A stretch of 64,000 nt of DNA, from assembly GCF_024622975.1 (NCBI RefSeq), contig NZ_JANJZT010000002.1, forward strand, positions 202,805 through 266,804, read 5' to 3'. Under the pieces are notes generated by a model, which ran no database searches, had not been told where the DNA came from, and saw only the letters and a list, made by a program, of their open reading frames with translations. How positions within the stretch are numbered: the first letter of the stretch is position 1; every line of letters starts with the position of its first letter. The translations under genes were made by a program, and so were the position numbers. Source of the DNA: Blautia caecimuris. Lineage in GTDB: Bacteria; Bacillota; Clostridia; Lachnospirales; Lachnospiraceae. Below are positions 43,160-52,662 of this stretch, in pieces.

Positions 43160-44557
43160 CTAATTTATGTCTGATGCATCTGTTACTTCATCTGCAGCAA
43201 TTCCTTTTTCTGCTTTCAGTTTTTTATTTGCATCTTCTACATTCATTCTTGAAAGTACAAACATAATCAATACATCAAAGATTAACGGAAGCCAAAGATA
43301 CATAAACTGCATCATATCAAGTGCAGACTGTGGCTGAGTTGCATTTGTTCCGACATATCCACTGAACTCAAGCATCCATCCAACAACAGCGGTTCCAATA
43401 CCTCCACCGATTTTTACACCAAGAGAAGTACAAGAGTACATCGTTCCGTCAATTCTCTTTCCCTGCGTAAGATAAGTGTACTCAGAGCAAGATGCGATAA
43501 CTGCATTCATATCTCCCTGCCATGGTCCCTGACCTAAGGCTGCAAGAGCTGTAAATGCCATCATCAGCGGAACACTGCCCATATATCCGGCAACAACAAC
43601 AAGTGCTCTACCGATGACTGCTAAGACGTAACCTCTTAAGTTCAGTTTATACGTACCTTTCCACTTACCAACTAATGTCGGTGTGAAAATCAGGGCAATG
43701 ATCAGTGGAATATTTACTGCCCATGCAAATTGTCCAAACAAATTCTTATTTTTCAGTACCCATGTCATGTAATAAATGCCAGCTCCAATCATGGCACCAT
43801 ATAACTGCTGTAAAATATATGTTCCACAAATCATCATGTAATATTTGTTTTTGACAAGAAGCTTGAATGCATGTACCATTCCGTACTTTTCATTATCATC
43901 CTTTACTTCTCCTTCGTTAAGTTCTTCCTCAGGAAGTTCCTTAACAGAAAGTGCTGAAATCGTATTTACGACAAGACCAATGATTGCATAGATAATAGCA
44001 ACCGTTCTCCATGCTGCAGCATCTCCACCACATTTATCTACAAATCCAACTGTAATCGCCTGAATCAGAAGACTTGTTGAAAATGCAAAAATAAAACGGT
44101 AAGATCCCATCTGTACACGCTCTTTGCTGTTCTTTGTAATCAGTGACGTAAGTGCTGAATAAGCAATATTGTTTGCTGTATAAAACACACCATTTAACAG
44201 TGTATAAGAAATAAAGAACCATGCATATTTAGCCGTTGTTCCCAAACTCACCGGTACTGCAAAGCAGCCGACCAGCGTAATGGCACAACCAATATATCCG
44301 TATAGCATCCAGGGTTTCGCTTTTCCCATTTTACTGTGTGTTTTGTCAATCATTGATCCAAAAAATATATCTGTAAAACCATCAAATAGTTTTGATACGG
44401 CAATCAGGGTACCCACGACACCTGCAGCAAGTCCTACCGAGTCCGTCAGATAGACCATCATAAAAGATGTCAGGAACGCATAGACTACATTACCTGCAAT
44501 ATCACCTGATCCGTATCCAATTTTGTTATACCATTTCAAATACTTTTTTTCTTCCAT
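43160..44557 (-). CDS. GPH-family sugar:cation symporter
   Basis: 465 residues with twelve predicted TM segments. The GPH signatures are present: KIGYGSGDIAGNVVYAFLTS at the start, then GSMIDKTHSKMGKAKPWMLYG in the first cytoplasmic loop. The family takes up lactose, melibiose, xylosides or glucuronides with Na+ or H+. The position 157 bp downstream of the beta-galactosidase gene in the same direction makes lactose or another beta-galactoside the likely substrate. No PTS-like IIA domain at the C-terminus. Confidence 0.92.
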   Translation of the reverse strand: MEEKKYLKWYNKIGYGSGDIAGNVVYAFLTSFMMVYLTDSVGLAAGVVGTLIAVSKLFDGFTDIFFGSMIDKTHSKMGKAKPWMLYGYIGCAITLVGCFAVPVSLGTTAKYAWFFISYTLLNGVFYTANNIAYSALTSLITKNSKERVQMGSYRFIFAFSTSLLIQAITVGFVDKCGGDAAAWRTVAIIYAIIGLVVNTISALSVKELPEEELNEGEVKDDNEKYGMVHAFKLLVKNKYYMMICGTYILQQLYGAMIGAGIYYMTWVLKNKNLFGQFAWAVNIPLIIALIFTPTLVGKWKGTYKLNLRGYVLAVIGRALVVVAGYMGSVPLMMAFTALAALGQGPWQGDMNAVIASCSEYTYLTQGKRIDGTMYSCTSLGVKIGGGIGTAVVGWMLEFSGYVGTNATQPQSALDMMQFMYLWLPLIFDVLIMFVLSRMNVEDANKKLKAEKGIAADEVTDASDIN

Positions 44558-44714
44558 CGAATTTCTTTGCTCCTCATCTTCATCGCACTTAGAATCTCAA
44601 TATGGCTAACCGTATGATATCTAATTCTGTTTTTTTGTCTGATTGCTCTGTATATCCGGACTTTACATTACAATCAGACTCTCTTTCCTTGTTTACGGGT
44701 TACATGAAACTTTA

Positions 44715-47700
44715 TTATCCCTTTACATACGGTATCAGTGTAAACTGAAACCGGAATAATACATCATCAAATCGGTACTGCTCCAATACAACTGGACCAC
44801 AACTATTAGAACCAATGCCATTTAATGCGTAGTCAACACAGAATACTACACTATCTGATTCTATTAATTCATAATTATGCGTTTTCTTCTCAAGTTCTTC
44901 CTGTGTATAATAAGAAGCATTGAATGAAAATGCCTTTTCTGCGAATGCCACAATTCCATATCGACTGTTGTTAAGCTCTACATATTCACAATCATAATGG
45001 CTTCCATTTTCCTGTGGACGGATATAGTCCTCATGTAAATCCCCTACATCTGCCCGGTACAAACCGTGGCTCGCAGCCTGATGTTTATCACAATAACTTT
45101 CCTGTGGTCCCATTCCAAAGTATCTTACAACTGAAAGTTTTTTATCCAGGAACATCCTCACACCAAATCTCGGAAGATCCGGGAATTCATCGTCTTTTGT
45201 TACTGCAATATCTGCATCAATCTTTCCAGCAGCTTCTATTTTCCATGTAATCGTCACATCAAGAATCTTCTGTACTGTCTCTGCCACAACGGAAGCATGG
45301 CTTGTAATCTTCACACCATGTTTTCCCTGCACAACCTCTGTCGTATAGGCTCTTGTGTAAGCCTTATCATAGTGGGCTTTCTTCCATTCAGACTTGATGT
45401 ACATATCGTTATCTGTTGGAGCTCTCCAAATATTTAATTCCATCGGATGGTTCAAGTATTCCCGCCCTGCGAATTTCATCTCTGTAAAGAGTGCAGTACG
45501 TTTGTCTATGGTATAAGCAAATTCACGCCCCTTGATATGAATCTGTGTATCATTTTCATTTACCTGTAATTCAGAGTCCACTACCGTTTTTGGTATCCAT
45601 TTCTCTGCAAGTTTACATTTTGTATCCTCTTTACTTACCTCAATTTCATCAAATCCAAGAATATGGTCTTCATCCAACAGTGGCAATTCTTTTTTCAGAT
45701 GGTAAATAAGTTTTAAATAACATTTCCCATTCTCTGGAACATTGATCTTCAGGTTTGTTTTTCCTTCCCCGTGTGGTGCCACAGAAAACTCCGGAAGTAT
45801 GCCTTTGCTGATCACAAGACCATCCTGTGTCAGCTCATAACTAATCTTCACATAATCTTTCAAGTCATCAAAATCCATGTAGTTATGAAGCACCAGTTCT
45901 CCGCTTTCTTTGTTATAGGAAATAACTCTTGCTGGGCGATAAACATTCTTGTATTCCAAAAGTCCTGTATGTACCGTTCTGTCCGGATATACTAATCCAT
46001 CCATACAGAAGTTGCCATCATGAATTTCTTCGCCATGGTCGCCCCCATAAGCATATATAGTCTTTCCATTCTCAGCAGTTCCATGAGAAATCGCATGGTC
46101 ACACCATTCCCAGACAAAGCCGCCGCACATTTTATCATTATCCTGAATCATCTGGAAGTAATCTTCAAAATCTCCAGGTCCGTTTCCCATGCTGTGACAG
46201 TACTCTACCAAAAGGAAGGGTTTGCTTCCATCTTTATCCAGATATTCCTGAATTTCGGAAAGCGCTGGGTACATCCGGCTGTACACATCCAGATTGCTGT
46301 AATCATATGTTTCATCATAATTACGGTATCTTGCACTCTCATATTGTGTGATACGGTCTGGATCAAAATTCTTTGTCCATTCCAGTGCTTTTTCAAAGTT
46401 GCAGCCATAAGCACTCTCATTTCCCATTGACCACATAACAATACAGAAACGGTTTTTGTCACGTTCCACCATGAGTTTTACGCGATCAACGATTGCCTCT
46501 TCCCATACCGGATCATCTGCAATCTTCTCATTCCATCGTTTGAACCGATTGTAATCAGTGTCTTCTTTTCTGTAGATCATAAATGGACCATGAGCTTCAA
46601 TATCTGCTTCATCTATTACCATGAATCCATACTTGTCACACATTTCATAGAAAAATGGTGCGTTCGGATAGTGGCTGGAACGGATCGCATTAAAATTATG
46701 CTGCTTCATTAACGTAAGATCGGTTGTAATCTGTTCCGGATTGATTGTAAATCCAGTAACCGGATCAGAATCATGTCGATTGACACCACGGAATTTAATC
46801 TTCTGTCCATTTAAATAAATAACCTGGTCTTTAATCTCTATCTTTCTTAATGCAATGTGATCTACAATTACTTCATTCTCTGTTTCAAGAATCAGTTTAT
46901 ATAGATATGGATTTTCTGTATTCCAAAGTTCCGGACTTGCGATTTCTAATACAGCTGTTCCTTCTTCAGCAATACTTCCTAGTGCTACAACTGCTCCGTT
47001 TCTATCTTCAATCGAAATTTTTACATTTAACGGAGAGTAGAATTTCATTTCAATTTCTACTTTCGCAAGCATATCTTCAATTCTTGTTTTAATATGATAA
47101 TCACTGATTGCCTGTTTTGGGCGTTTCAAAATGTACACATCCCGGAAAATACCACTCATACGGAATTTGTCCTGATCTTCCAAATAGGAACCATCACACC
47201 ACTTCATGACCAGAACCGCTATGCTGTTCTCTCCGTCCCGAAGGAGGTCGGTGATATCAAACTCACTGGTTATATGAGAAACTTGGCTATACCCTACATA
47301 AGAGCCATTGATCCATACATAAAAGCAACTGTCTACTCCTTCAAAATTCAAGAAAGCTTTTGGTGCATTTTCATCTTTGTGATAAACAAAGGTATGTGCA
47401 TATGTTCCACATGGAATATCCTGTGGTACATACGGTGGATCAAATGGGAACGGATACCTGATGTTTGTATACTGATGTGTGTCATATCCTGCCATCTGCC
47501 ATACACTCGGAACCTGAATCTCATCAAAATTTTCTGTATCATAATCTTTCTCAAAGAAGGGTTCCTGAACATCATAGATACTGTTAAAATACTGGAACTT
47601 CCAAGTTCCGTTCAATAACTGCATTCGGTCTGACTCTTCCCTGTGCTCCACCAGGTTATCCATTCTTTTGGATGCCGGAATAAAATAGGCTCTGGCTGGC

Positions 47701-47753
47701 ATTGTATTTTCATGCAGTACGCTTAAATCCTCATAATAACGTGGTACAATCAT
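44715..47753 (-). CDS. lacZ: beta-galactosidase, GH2 family
   Basis: 1012 residues from ATG 47753, preceded by AAAGGAGA; a longer frame lacks a ribosome site. It has the full LacZ architecture: sugar-binding domain, immunoglobulin-like domain, TIM barrel, second Ig domain and the C-terminal bgal small chain. Acid/base Glu446 is in WSMGNESAYG and nucleophile Glu517 in LLVEYCHSMGN. It hydrolyses lactose to glucose and galactose. No signal peptide, so it is cytoplasmic and works with the symporter. Confidence 0.95.
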   Translation of the reverse strand: MIVPRYYEDLSVLHENTMPARAYFIPASKRMDNLVEHREESDRMQLLNGTWKFQYFNSIYDVQEPFFEKDYDTENFDEIQVPSVWQMAGYDTHQYTNIRYPFPFDPPYVPQDIPCGTYAHTFVYHKDENAPKAFLNFEGVDSCFYVWINGSYVGYSQVSHITSEFDITDLLRDGENSIAVLVMKWCDGSYLEDQDKFRMSGIFRDVYILKRPKQAISDYHIKTRIEDMLAKVEIEMKFYSPLNVKISIEDRNGAVVALGSIAEEGTAVLEIASPELWNTENPYLYKLILETENEVIVDHIALRKIEIKDQVIYLNGQKIKFRGVNRHDSDPVTGFTINPEQITTDLTLMKQHNFNAIRSSHYPNAPFFYEMCDKYGFMVIDEADIEAHGPFMIYRKEDTDYNRFKRWNEKIADDPVWEEAIVDRVKLMVERDKNRFCIVMWSMGNESAYGCNFEKALEWTKNFDPDRITQYESARYRNYDETYDYSNLDVYSRMYPALSEIQEYLDKDGSKPFLLVEYCHSMGNGPGDFEDYFQMIQDNDKMCGGFVWEWCDHAISHGTAENGKTIYAYGGDHGEEIHDGNFCMDGLVYPDRTVHTGLLEYKNVYRPARVISYNKESGELVLHNYMDFDDLKDYVKISYELTQDGLVISKGILPEFSVAPHGEGKTNLKINVPENGKCYLKLIYHLKKELPLLDEDHILGFDEIEVSKEDTKCKLAEKWIPKTVVDSELQVNENDTQIHIKGREFAYTIDKRTALFTEMKFAGREYLNHPMELNIWRAPTDNDMYIKSEWKKAHYDKAYTRAYTTEVVQGKHGVKITSHASVVAETVQKILDVTITWKIEAAGKIDADIAVTKDDEFPDLPRFGVRMFLDKKLSVVRYFGMGPQESYCDKHQAASHGLYRADVGDLHEDYIRPQENGSHYDCEYVELNNSRYGIVAFAEKAFSFNASYYTQEELEKKTHNYELIESDSVVFCVDYALNGIGSNSCGPVVLEQYRFDDVLFRFQFTLIPYVKG

Positions 47754-47865
47754 AAATAACTCTCCTTTAATACATATACATTTTTTTGCACTTTGTTTTT
47801 CCACAGCAAACCTTGTCTTTTACTTTTATGTTTACGTTTCTCTGTTTTGCTATATATATCTTATC

Positions 47866-47899
47866 CTAATCTGCAAAACATGTCTATGAATTGGATTAG
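47866..47899. promoter_or_regulatory. inverted repeat in the lacZ-araC divergent region, possible operator
   Basis: CTAATC (47866-47871) and GATTAG (47894-47899) lie centrally between the divergent lacZ and AraC genes, with CAA/TTG extending the pairing. TACAAT at 47920-47925 could be the -10 of the regulator gene. Confidence 0.4.
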
Positions 47900-47953
47900 A
47901 CAAAATATACACTAAATGATACAATAACAAAAAAGGGAAAGAGGTGCTACCAT

Positions 47954-48817
47954 ATGTATATGAATACCGGTTATTTAAACCACTCCCATATGGATTTCAA
48001 AGACAAAAGTCGCCCACTGGTTGTAGGAAGTTGCGGTACTTACCGCCTTTCCAGCCATCCAAAGTTACCAACCTACCGTCCAAGGGGACGCCTGGATTAT
48101 CAGATTATCTATATCACTGCTGGTTGTGGGCATTTTCATTTTGACAATGTGGATAACGAGACGATTGTCCCCGCCGGTAATATTGTACTGTACAGACCGA
48201 AGGAACTTCAGAAATATGAATATTATGGAAAAGATAAGACAGAAGTATACTGGATTCATTTTACAGGCAACAATGTAAAAAATATCCTACGGCAATATGG
48301 ATTCCCGGATAAAGAGCGTGTATTTCAGGTCGGAACCTCTATGGAATACGAACAGATTTTCAAGCGTATTATCATCGAGCTTCAGCGTTGCCAAGATAAT
48401 TATGAGGAAATGCTTGTCCTTCTGCTCCGTCATCTTCTTATCATCTTTCATCGGGAACTGACCAGGGAACATATCTCGAAAAATGAATACCTGGATCACG
48501 AGATGGATAACGCAGTTACCTTTTTCAGTGAAAATTATAACCAGAATATTAGCATAGATGATTATGCTGCCTCACGTGGAATGAGTGTCAGCTGGTTTAT
48601 CCGAAACTTCAAAAAATACACAGGTTCTACACCAATGCAGTTTATTGTGGGAATCCGAATTAACAATGCCCAGATGTTACTTGAAACAACAACCTATTCC
48701 ATCAATGAAATTTCTAAAATCGTCGGGTATGATAATCAGCTTTATTTCAGCCGGCTTTTCCACAAGCTGAAAGGATATTCGCCGAGAGAATACCGAAAGA
48801 TAAGAAACAAGTTCTAA
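47954..48817 (+). CDS. AraC-family transcriptional regulator, divergent from lacZ
   Basis: 287 residues. N-terminal cupin with RLDYQIIYITAGCGHFHF and IVLYRPKELQKYEYYGKDKTEVYWIHFTG in pieces, C-terminal double HTH (~185-285) with ISIDDYAASRGMSVSWFIRNF, STPMQFIVGIRI and SINEISKIVGYDNQLYFSRLF. ATG 47954 is preceded by AGAGGTG. Divergent placement beside lacZ implies that it activates the lactose operon. It belongs to a different AraC branch than the regulator at 42008-42808. Confidence 0.93.
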   Translation: MYMNTGYLNHSHMDFKDKSRPLVVGSCGTYRLSSHPKLPTYRPRGRLDYQIIYITAGCGHFHFDNVDNETIVPAGNIVLYRPKELQKYEYYGKDKTEVYWIHFTGNNVKNILRQYGFPDKERVFQVGTSMEYEQIFKRIIIELQRCQDNYEEMLVLLLRHLLIIFHRELTREHISKNEYLDHEMDNAVTFFSENYNQNISIDDYAASRGMSVSWFIRNFKKYTGSTPMQFIVGIRINNAQMLLETTTYSINEISKIVGYDNQLYFSRLFHKLKGYSPREYRKIRNKF

Positions 48818-48852
48818 AATCCACAATATCATAAATCCAGTTTCCTCTCCAA

Positions 48853-48910
48853 AAGAGGATGCCACGGAATCATCAAATCAACGAGTCCATGGCATCCTCT
48901 TCTCTCTTTT
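48853..48910 (+). terminator. terminator of the AraC gene
   Basis: AAGAGGATGCCA (48853-48864) and TGGCATCCTCTT (48890-48901), a perfect 12-bp stem, followed by CTCTCTTTTT. Confidence 0.8.
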
Positions 48911-48918
48911 TGCTATTC

Positions 48919-49065
48919 TTATTTTACAAACTCAACCGAATAATAATACATATACTCATTATCTGTATCTATGTGTTCTCCTGTAATGTCCTATATCGGC
49001 AACGAACTCACTCTTTGTTCACCATAGATTAATGCTGGCAATCCTTGCTCTGTTTCATCAAACTC
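48919..49065 (-). pseudogene. unidentified coding fragment with an in-frame stop
   Basis: Joined to the RT fragment in frame, this reads FDETEQGLPALIYGEQRVSSLPI with a stop after it, then ITGEHIDTDNEYMYYYSVEF to a final TAA. It is not RT sequence. It looks like the end of an unrelated gene broken by a nonsense codon; family not recognised. Confidence 0.4.
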
Positions 49066-49293
49066 AATAACATAATGAAAGTTCATCATTTGAAGCATGG
49101 TGTAGGTTCTGTTAATGGCGTGTTCAACGGATCTATTCGGACGAAATCCATAACTATTATTGCTGAACTTTGCTTCGCAGATTGGTTTCATGATCTGCTT
49201 GATACATTGCTGTATCAACCTATCCCATATACATGGGATTCCCAGCAGACGTGTTTTTCCGTTTGGTTTCGGGATATCTTTCCGTCTTACAGG
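49066..49293 (-). pseudogene. group II intron reverse transcriptase fragment (left copy)
   Basis: Encodes VRRKDIPKPNGKTRLLGIPC, IWDRLIQQCIKQIMKPICEA and YGFRPNRSVEHAINRTY, the RT-0 to RT-2 region of a LtrA-type intron protein. The 5' end is cut by an IS3 element at 49294. The 3' end stops at HYVI, where an intact protein would continue into the catalytic region. Its first 142 bp are nearly identical to 62784-62925. Confidence 0.85.
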
Positions 49294-49492
49294 TGTACTG
49301 GTCAAGCTTTTTGGTAACACTTTGTTCGGAAATCATGCTCTATATCGAAACTCCATTGGTGTCATATAGTTATTCGTTGAATGAGGTCTCACATAGTTGT
49401 ACCAGTTAATGTATTGCTTTGTCATTTCATCTAACTGCTCAACACTTTCAAAAGTATATCTATAGTAAAAACAATTTTTGAAAGTGGTGTTA
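49294..49492 (-). mobile_element. right end of the 61.5-kb IS3-family element, truncated inverted copy
   Basis: Starts TGTACTGGTCAAGC, the right terminal repeat of the element at 61522-62783, and continues for ~199 bp as the reverse complement of that element's end, including transposase codons for EQLDEMTKQYINWYN and NNYMTPMEFRYRA. It stops abruptly near 49492, just before the second IS. Confidence 0.88.
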
Positions 49493-49580
49493 GAATATAA
49501 ATAGTACAAGTCAAAATGAGAATTCCTTATAAGAAAAATTATGGTACAATGTAGGTACCGCACTGAAGGAGGATCTCATT

Positions 49581-49865
49581 ATGGCAAAGCACTATGATAA
49601 ACAATTTAAGCTGGATGCAGTCCAGTACTATCATGATCACAAGAACTTAGGACTGCAAGGCTGTGCTACAAACTTAGGAATCAGTCAGCAGACATTATCA
49701 CGCTGGCAGAAAGAACTGCGTGAAACAGGTGATATTGAAAGCCGTGGTTCCGGTAACTATGCTTCTGATGAAGCAAAAGAAATCGCACGATTAAAACGAG
49801 AATTACGAGATGCACAGGATGCCCTTGAAGTATTAAAAAAAGCAATCAACATTCTGGGAAAATGA
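49581..49865 (+). CDS. IS3-family transposase OrfA
   Basis: 94 residues: a helix-turn-helix (YDKQFKLDAVQYYHDHKNLG to LGISQQTLSRWQKEL) followed by a leucine-zipper-like helix (EIARLKRELRDAQDALEVLKKAI). In IS3 elements OrfA binds the terminal repeats and regulates transposition. ATG 49581 is preceded by AAGGAGG. Its stop overlaps the start of orfB (ATGA, 49862-49865). Confidence 0.92.
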   Translation: MAKHYDKQFKLDAVQYYHDHKNLGLQGCATNLGISQQTLSRWQKELRETGDIESRGSGNYASDEAKEIARLKRELRDAQDALEVLKKAINILGK

Positions 49866-50776
49866 CGGAAGCCATTTATCTCGAAGTTACGGAGATGGCA
49901 GAAACTGCCCATAAGGCGAAGCGCCGAGTTTCTGTCTTCGGAATGTTGAAACATCTTGGCGTTTCTCGTTCTGGTTATCATGCGTGGCTAAAACGTGTTC
50001 CTTCTAATACGGAAAAAAGACGTAAAGCCGTAAAAGCTAAAATTCAGGATATTTACGATGAATCCAAACAGAATTATGGTGCCCCTAAAATCACCAAGGA
50101 ATTGCGTAAATCAGGAGAAATCATCTCCGAACGTACTGTTGGTAAGTATATGAAGCAAATGGGCATCAAAGCCCAGTGGGTCAAGCCATGGACGATCACA
50201 ACCAAAGATTCTGACTTCAGCAGCGAATTAAAAAATATCCTTGATGAACAGTTTAATCCAGAACGTCCAAATGCTGTTTGGTGCTCTGATATCACTTATA
50301 TCTGGACGATAGACGGATTTGTTTATCTGACCAGTATCATGGACTTATATTCCAGAAAAATCATTGCCTGGACACTTTCCAAAACATTGGAAGTATCCTG
50401 CGTGATTGAAACAATAAAGAAAGCCAAAGCAAGACGCAATATCGATAAGCCTTTAATTCTGCATTCAGACCGGGGAAGCCAGTATGTATCAAAAGAATAC
50501 AAACATGTAACCGCAACCATGCAGTGTAGTTATTCTAAAAAGGCATATCCATGGGATAACGTATGTATTGAGTCGTTCCATTCCCTGATTAAGAGAGAAT
50601 GGCTGAATCGGTTTAAGATTCGAGATTATGACCATGCATATCGTTTGATTTTTGAATATTTGGAAGCATTCTACAATACGAAACGAATTCATAGTCACTG
50701 TGATTATATGTCACCAAACGATTATGAAGAGCTGTATCGTAGACTTCCGCAAGACGAATTGCAGCTGGCAGGTTAA
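49862..50776 (+). CDS. IS3-family transposase OrfB
   Basis: 304 residues of the DDE integrase type: HTH_21 region (RSGYHAWLKRVPSNTEKR) and rve core with Asp143 (WCSDITYIW), Asp203 (HSDRGSQY) and Glu237 (NVCIESFHSLIKRE). All three catalytic residues are present, so the element could be active. It overlaps orfA by 4 bp, allowing coupled expression or frameshifting. Confidence 0.93.
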   Translation: MTEAIYLEVTEMAETAHKAKRRVSVFGMLKHLGVSRSGYHAWLKRVPSNTEKRRKAVKAKIQDIYDESKQNYGAPKITKELRKSGEIISERTVGKYMKQMGIKAQWVKPWTITTKDSDFSSELKNILDEQFNPERPNAVWCSDITYIWTIDGFVYLTSIMDLYSRKIIAWTLSKTLEVSCVIETIKKAKARRNIDKPLILHSDRGSQYVSKEYKHVTATMQCSYSKKAYPWDNVCIESFHSLIKREWLNRFKIRDYDHAYRLIFEYLEAFYNTKRIHSHCDYMSPNDYEELYRRLPQDELQLAG

Positions 50777-50804
50777 GATGAGGAAAACCTCATTTTAACT
50801 TGTA

Positions 50805-50948
50805 CTAAATCTTGGCATAGGACCATTCCAGATATTCAATCATTTCCTTTTGTTTTTGGATAAATTCCTCTTGTATCTCAATCTGTTTGAGGTAACCAGC
50901 GAGAAGTTCATCACGTTTTTTCAATTCTTCTTTTAAATCGATGTCCAT
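50805..50948 (-). pseudogene. small coiled-coil protein truncated by IS3 element B
   Basis: From ATG 50948 (AGAGAGG upstream) it reads MDIDLKEELKKRDELLAGYL and a Gln/Glu/Lys-rich helix ending EYLEWSYAKI. The stop codon TAG is supplied by the last three bases of the IS end at 50807, so the native C-terminus is lost. Family not recognised; such short helices occur at the N-terminus of some transposases. Confidence 0.55.
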
Positions 50949-51326
50949 AAGAAAACCTCTCTTTCTTATGAAAGAGTATAACAAAAACATAGAAAAAAAG
51001 CGAATTTCCCAAAATCGTTCTTTCGTCAATTTGACTGTGGATAAGTATTCGTTTTGCGATTGAAAAAGCATTGATATCAGCCATGAAACTTCGAAAACGG
51101 GCTCTGAAATCCAGAATCTGGTGTATAACTTTGTCCCAAAAGAACGGCAGGAAAAACTATAAACACAGTTTTTCCTGTCCAAAATGAATATCCACAAAAT
51201 AAAAAAATAAATTTCGTTATTTTTTACAATGACTTATGCATACCTCTGAACAGTAACTGCAGTTTTTTATATCTATATTGAACACTCATATGAGTGAATC
51301 AAACTTAATTCAATTCTGATGAAAAC
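50949..51326. other. gene-free gap of about 380 bp
   Basis: No coding region could be supported. The only clear structure is the hairpin at 51148-51177. The rest is AT-rich and may be the remains of a mobile element. Confidence 0.4.
51148..51177. repeat. perfect inverted repeat
   Basis: CAGGAAAAACT (51148-51158) and AGTTTTTCCTG (51167-51177) with an 8-nt loop. It could be a terminator remnant; no T run follows on either strand. Confidence 0.4.
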
Positions 51327-51760
51327 TCATCCTGGTTTTCGGACAGTCTCCCCCGTTGCGATTGCAAAAGCAAGGTTCAGCATTTCCTGGGCCTGTCCTT
51401 CTTTGTCATTATATACTGTGCCAATCATCTCGCCTCTCTTTACAGCAGCCAGTCCAACGTCGGTACCATCAATACCTACTACTCCTGGCCAGTCTTCTTT
51501 TGGGATCTTCGAATCCCGAAAGGCATCAATTGCTCCAAGAGCCATATCGTCATTATTTGCAATAATCAGTTCAATCCTTCCAGCATACTGGGTCAGCAGA
51601 GCTGCTGTCTTGGTCTGAGCCTACGCTCTGTTCCAATTGGCAATCGCATATCCCAGTTTTTCTAATTCCACGCCATTTTCTATCAGAGTATTCACAGAAT
51701 ATTCTGTCCGTACGATAGAGTCCTGATGTCCGGCTTCTCCTTCAAGCACCATATATAAAG
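51327..51760 (-). pseudogene. MglB-like galactose/glucose-binding protein remnant
   Basis: One frame encodes the C-terminal half of a periplasmic-binding protein of the MglB type: ALSLYMVLEGEAGHQDSIVR, LIIANNDDMALGAIDAF, VVGIDGTDVGLAAVKRGEMI, GTVYNDKEGQAQEMLNLAF. A TAG stop (51621-51623) interrupts it and the N-terminal half is missing. It joins the terminator of the MBL operon at ~51760. Clearly non-functional. Confidence 0.85.
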
Positions 51761-51788
51761 AAAGAGCACCAGTTTCCTAATGCTCTTT
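51761..51788 (-). terminator. terminator of the ABC importer operon
   Basis: AAAGAGCA/TGCTCTTT stem with a 12-nt loop, followed on the minus strand by CTTTATATAT. It lies 9 bp after the MBL gene stop (51797). Confidence 0.6.
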
Positions 51789-51796
51789 GTTCTTCA

Positions 51797-52609
51797 TTAT
51801 TCTTTTGAATAAAGTGCTGCAAAATCGCCATTATAAAGACGGCTGTTTTTATACTTATAAAATGGTGCATGGAAAAAATGAACTTTTTCAACTTTTGCCT
51901 GCAATTCACCAGATAAAATCATTTTCCCACACATCAGGGCTTCTTCCGCTTTTTCAATTGAAATCAGACAATGCCCGCCACCACAGACATCAAATGAATC
52001 TTTTCTTGCAAAAATTCTTTTTCCGGCCTCATACCATTCTTTCAATAAAGCCTCACGATCGCTGGCAGAAGCGCAGATCAATTCCAGATCATTTACATTG
52101 TCACCAGAAAACAGAACTCTGTCTTCTTCATCCAGAATACATACAGATCCAGCTGTATGTCCTGTCATCTCATATACAACCAGCTTTTTATCTCCAATGT
52201 CAAAAATGTCCCCATCTTTAAAAAAATGAAATACTGGCTTCTGATCATTTCTCAGTTTTTCAGAAATACTCAGGCTGCCAGGTGCAATAGCACCGGCACT
52301 TTCCATATTCTTTAAATATCTTTCCCTGTCTTCCACCTTTATATTCAGTGCAGCCTGATAATCGCCTTCATTAATATAAACTTCTTCAAACTGACCACAT
52401 CCGCCGGCATGATCTACATGACCATGAGTGATCAATACAATATAGGGATTACCCACCAACGATTCTACCAACCCCTTAAAATTACCAATTCCAGTTCCCG
52501 TATCAATCACCGCAGACATTTTGCTGCCCTTTACCACATACATAGCGTCCAGTCCACTCTCATCAACATGCCAAACACCTTTTTTTATCTCATTTACAGT
52601 CCAACACAT
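51797..52609 (-). CDS. MBL-fold metallo-hydrolase in sugar-importer operon
   Basis: 270 residues. Motif ITHGHVDHAGG gives ligands His62, His64, Asp66, His67; further ligands lie in MTGHTAGSVCI, FSGDNVNDL and GGGHCLI. The size and active site place it in the broad MBL hydrolase group without a known substrate. It is the last gene behind two sugar ABC permeases (53 bp gap), so it may process the imported compound, for instance by removing an acyl or phosphate group. That role is inferred from position only. Confidence 0.88.
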   Translation of the reverse strand: MCWTVNEIKKGVWHVDESGLDAMYVVKGSKMSAVIDTGTGIGNFKGLVESLVGNPYIVLITHGHVDHAGGCGQFEEVYINEGDYQAALNIKVEDRERYLKNMESAGAIAPGSLSISEKLRNDQKPVFHFFKDGDIFDIGDKKLVVYEMTGHTAGSVCILDEEDRVLFSGDNVNDLELICASASDREALLKEWYEAGKRIFARKDSFDVCGGGHCLISIEKAEEALMCGKMILSGELQAKVEKVHFFHAPFYKYKNSRLYNGDFAALYSKE

Positions 52610-52662
52610 AGTTTCTATCTCCTTTACTATTAACCGTCACTATTCATCATAACCAGCTAAAC

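Larger units (their letters stand above)
49502..50807 (+). mobile_element. IS3-family insertion sequence B, complete
   Basis: About 1306 bp. Imperfect terminal repeats TAGTACAAGTCAAAATGAG (left) and TAGTACAAGTTAAAATGAGG (right, inverted) bound the two ORFs orfA and orfB. No clear 3-4 bp target duplication is visible (AAA versus AAT), so flanks may be rearranged. Confidence 0.85.

Noticed and set aside
50949..51197. N-terminal extension of the small coiled-coil frame
   Set aside because: The upstream part is Phe/Arg/Cys-rich, unlike the helical part, and the ribosome site is at ATG 50948.
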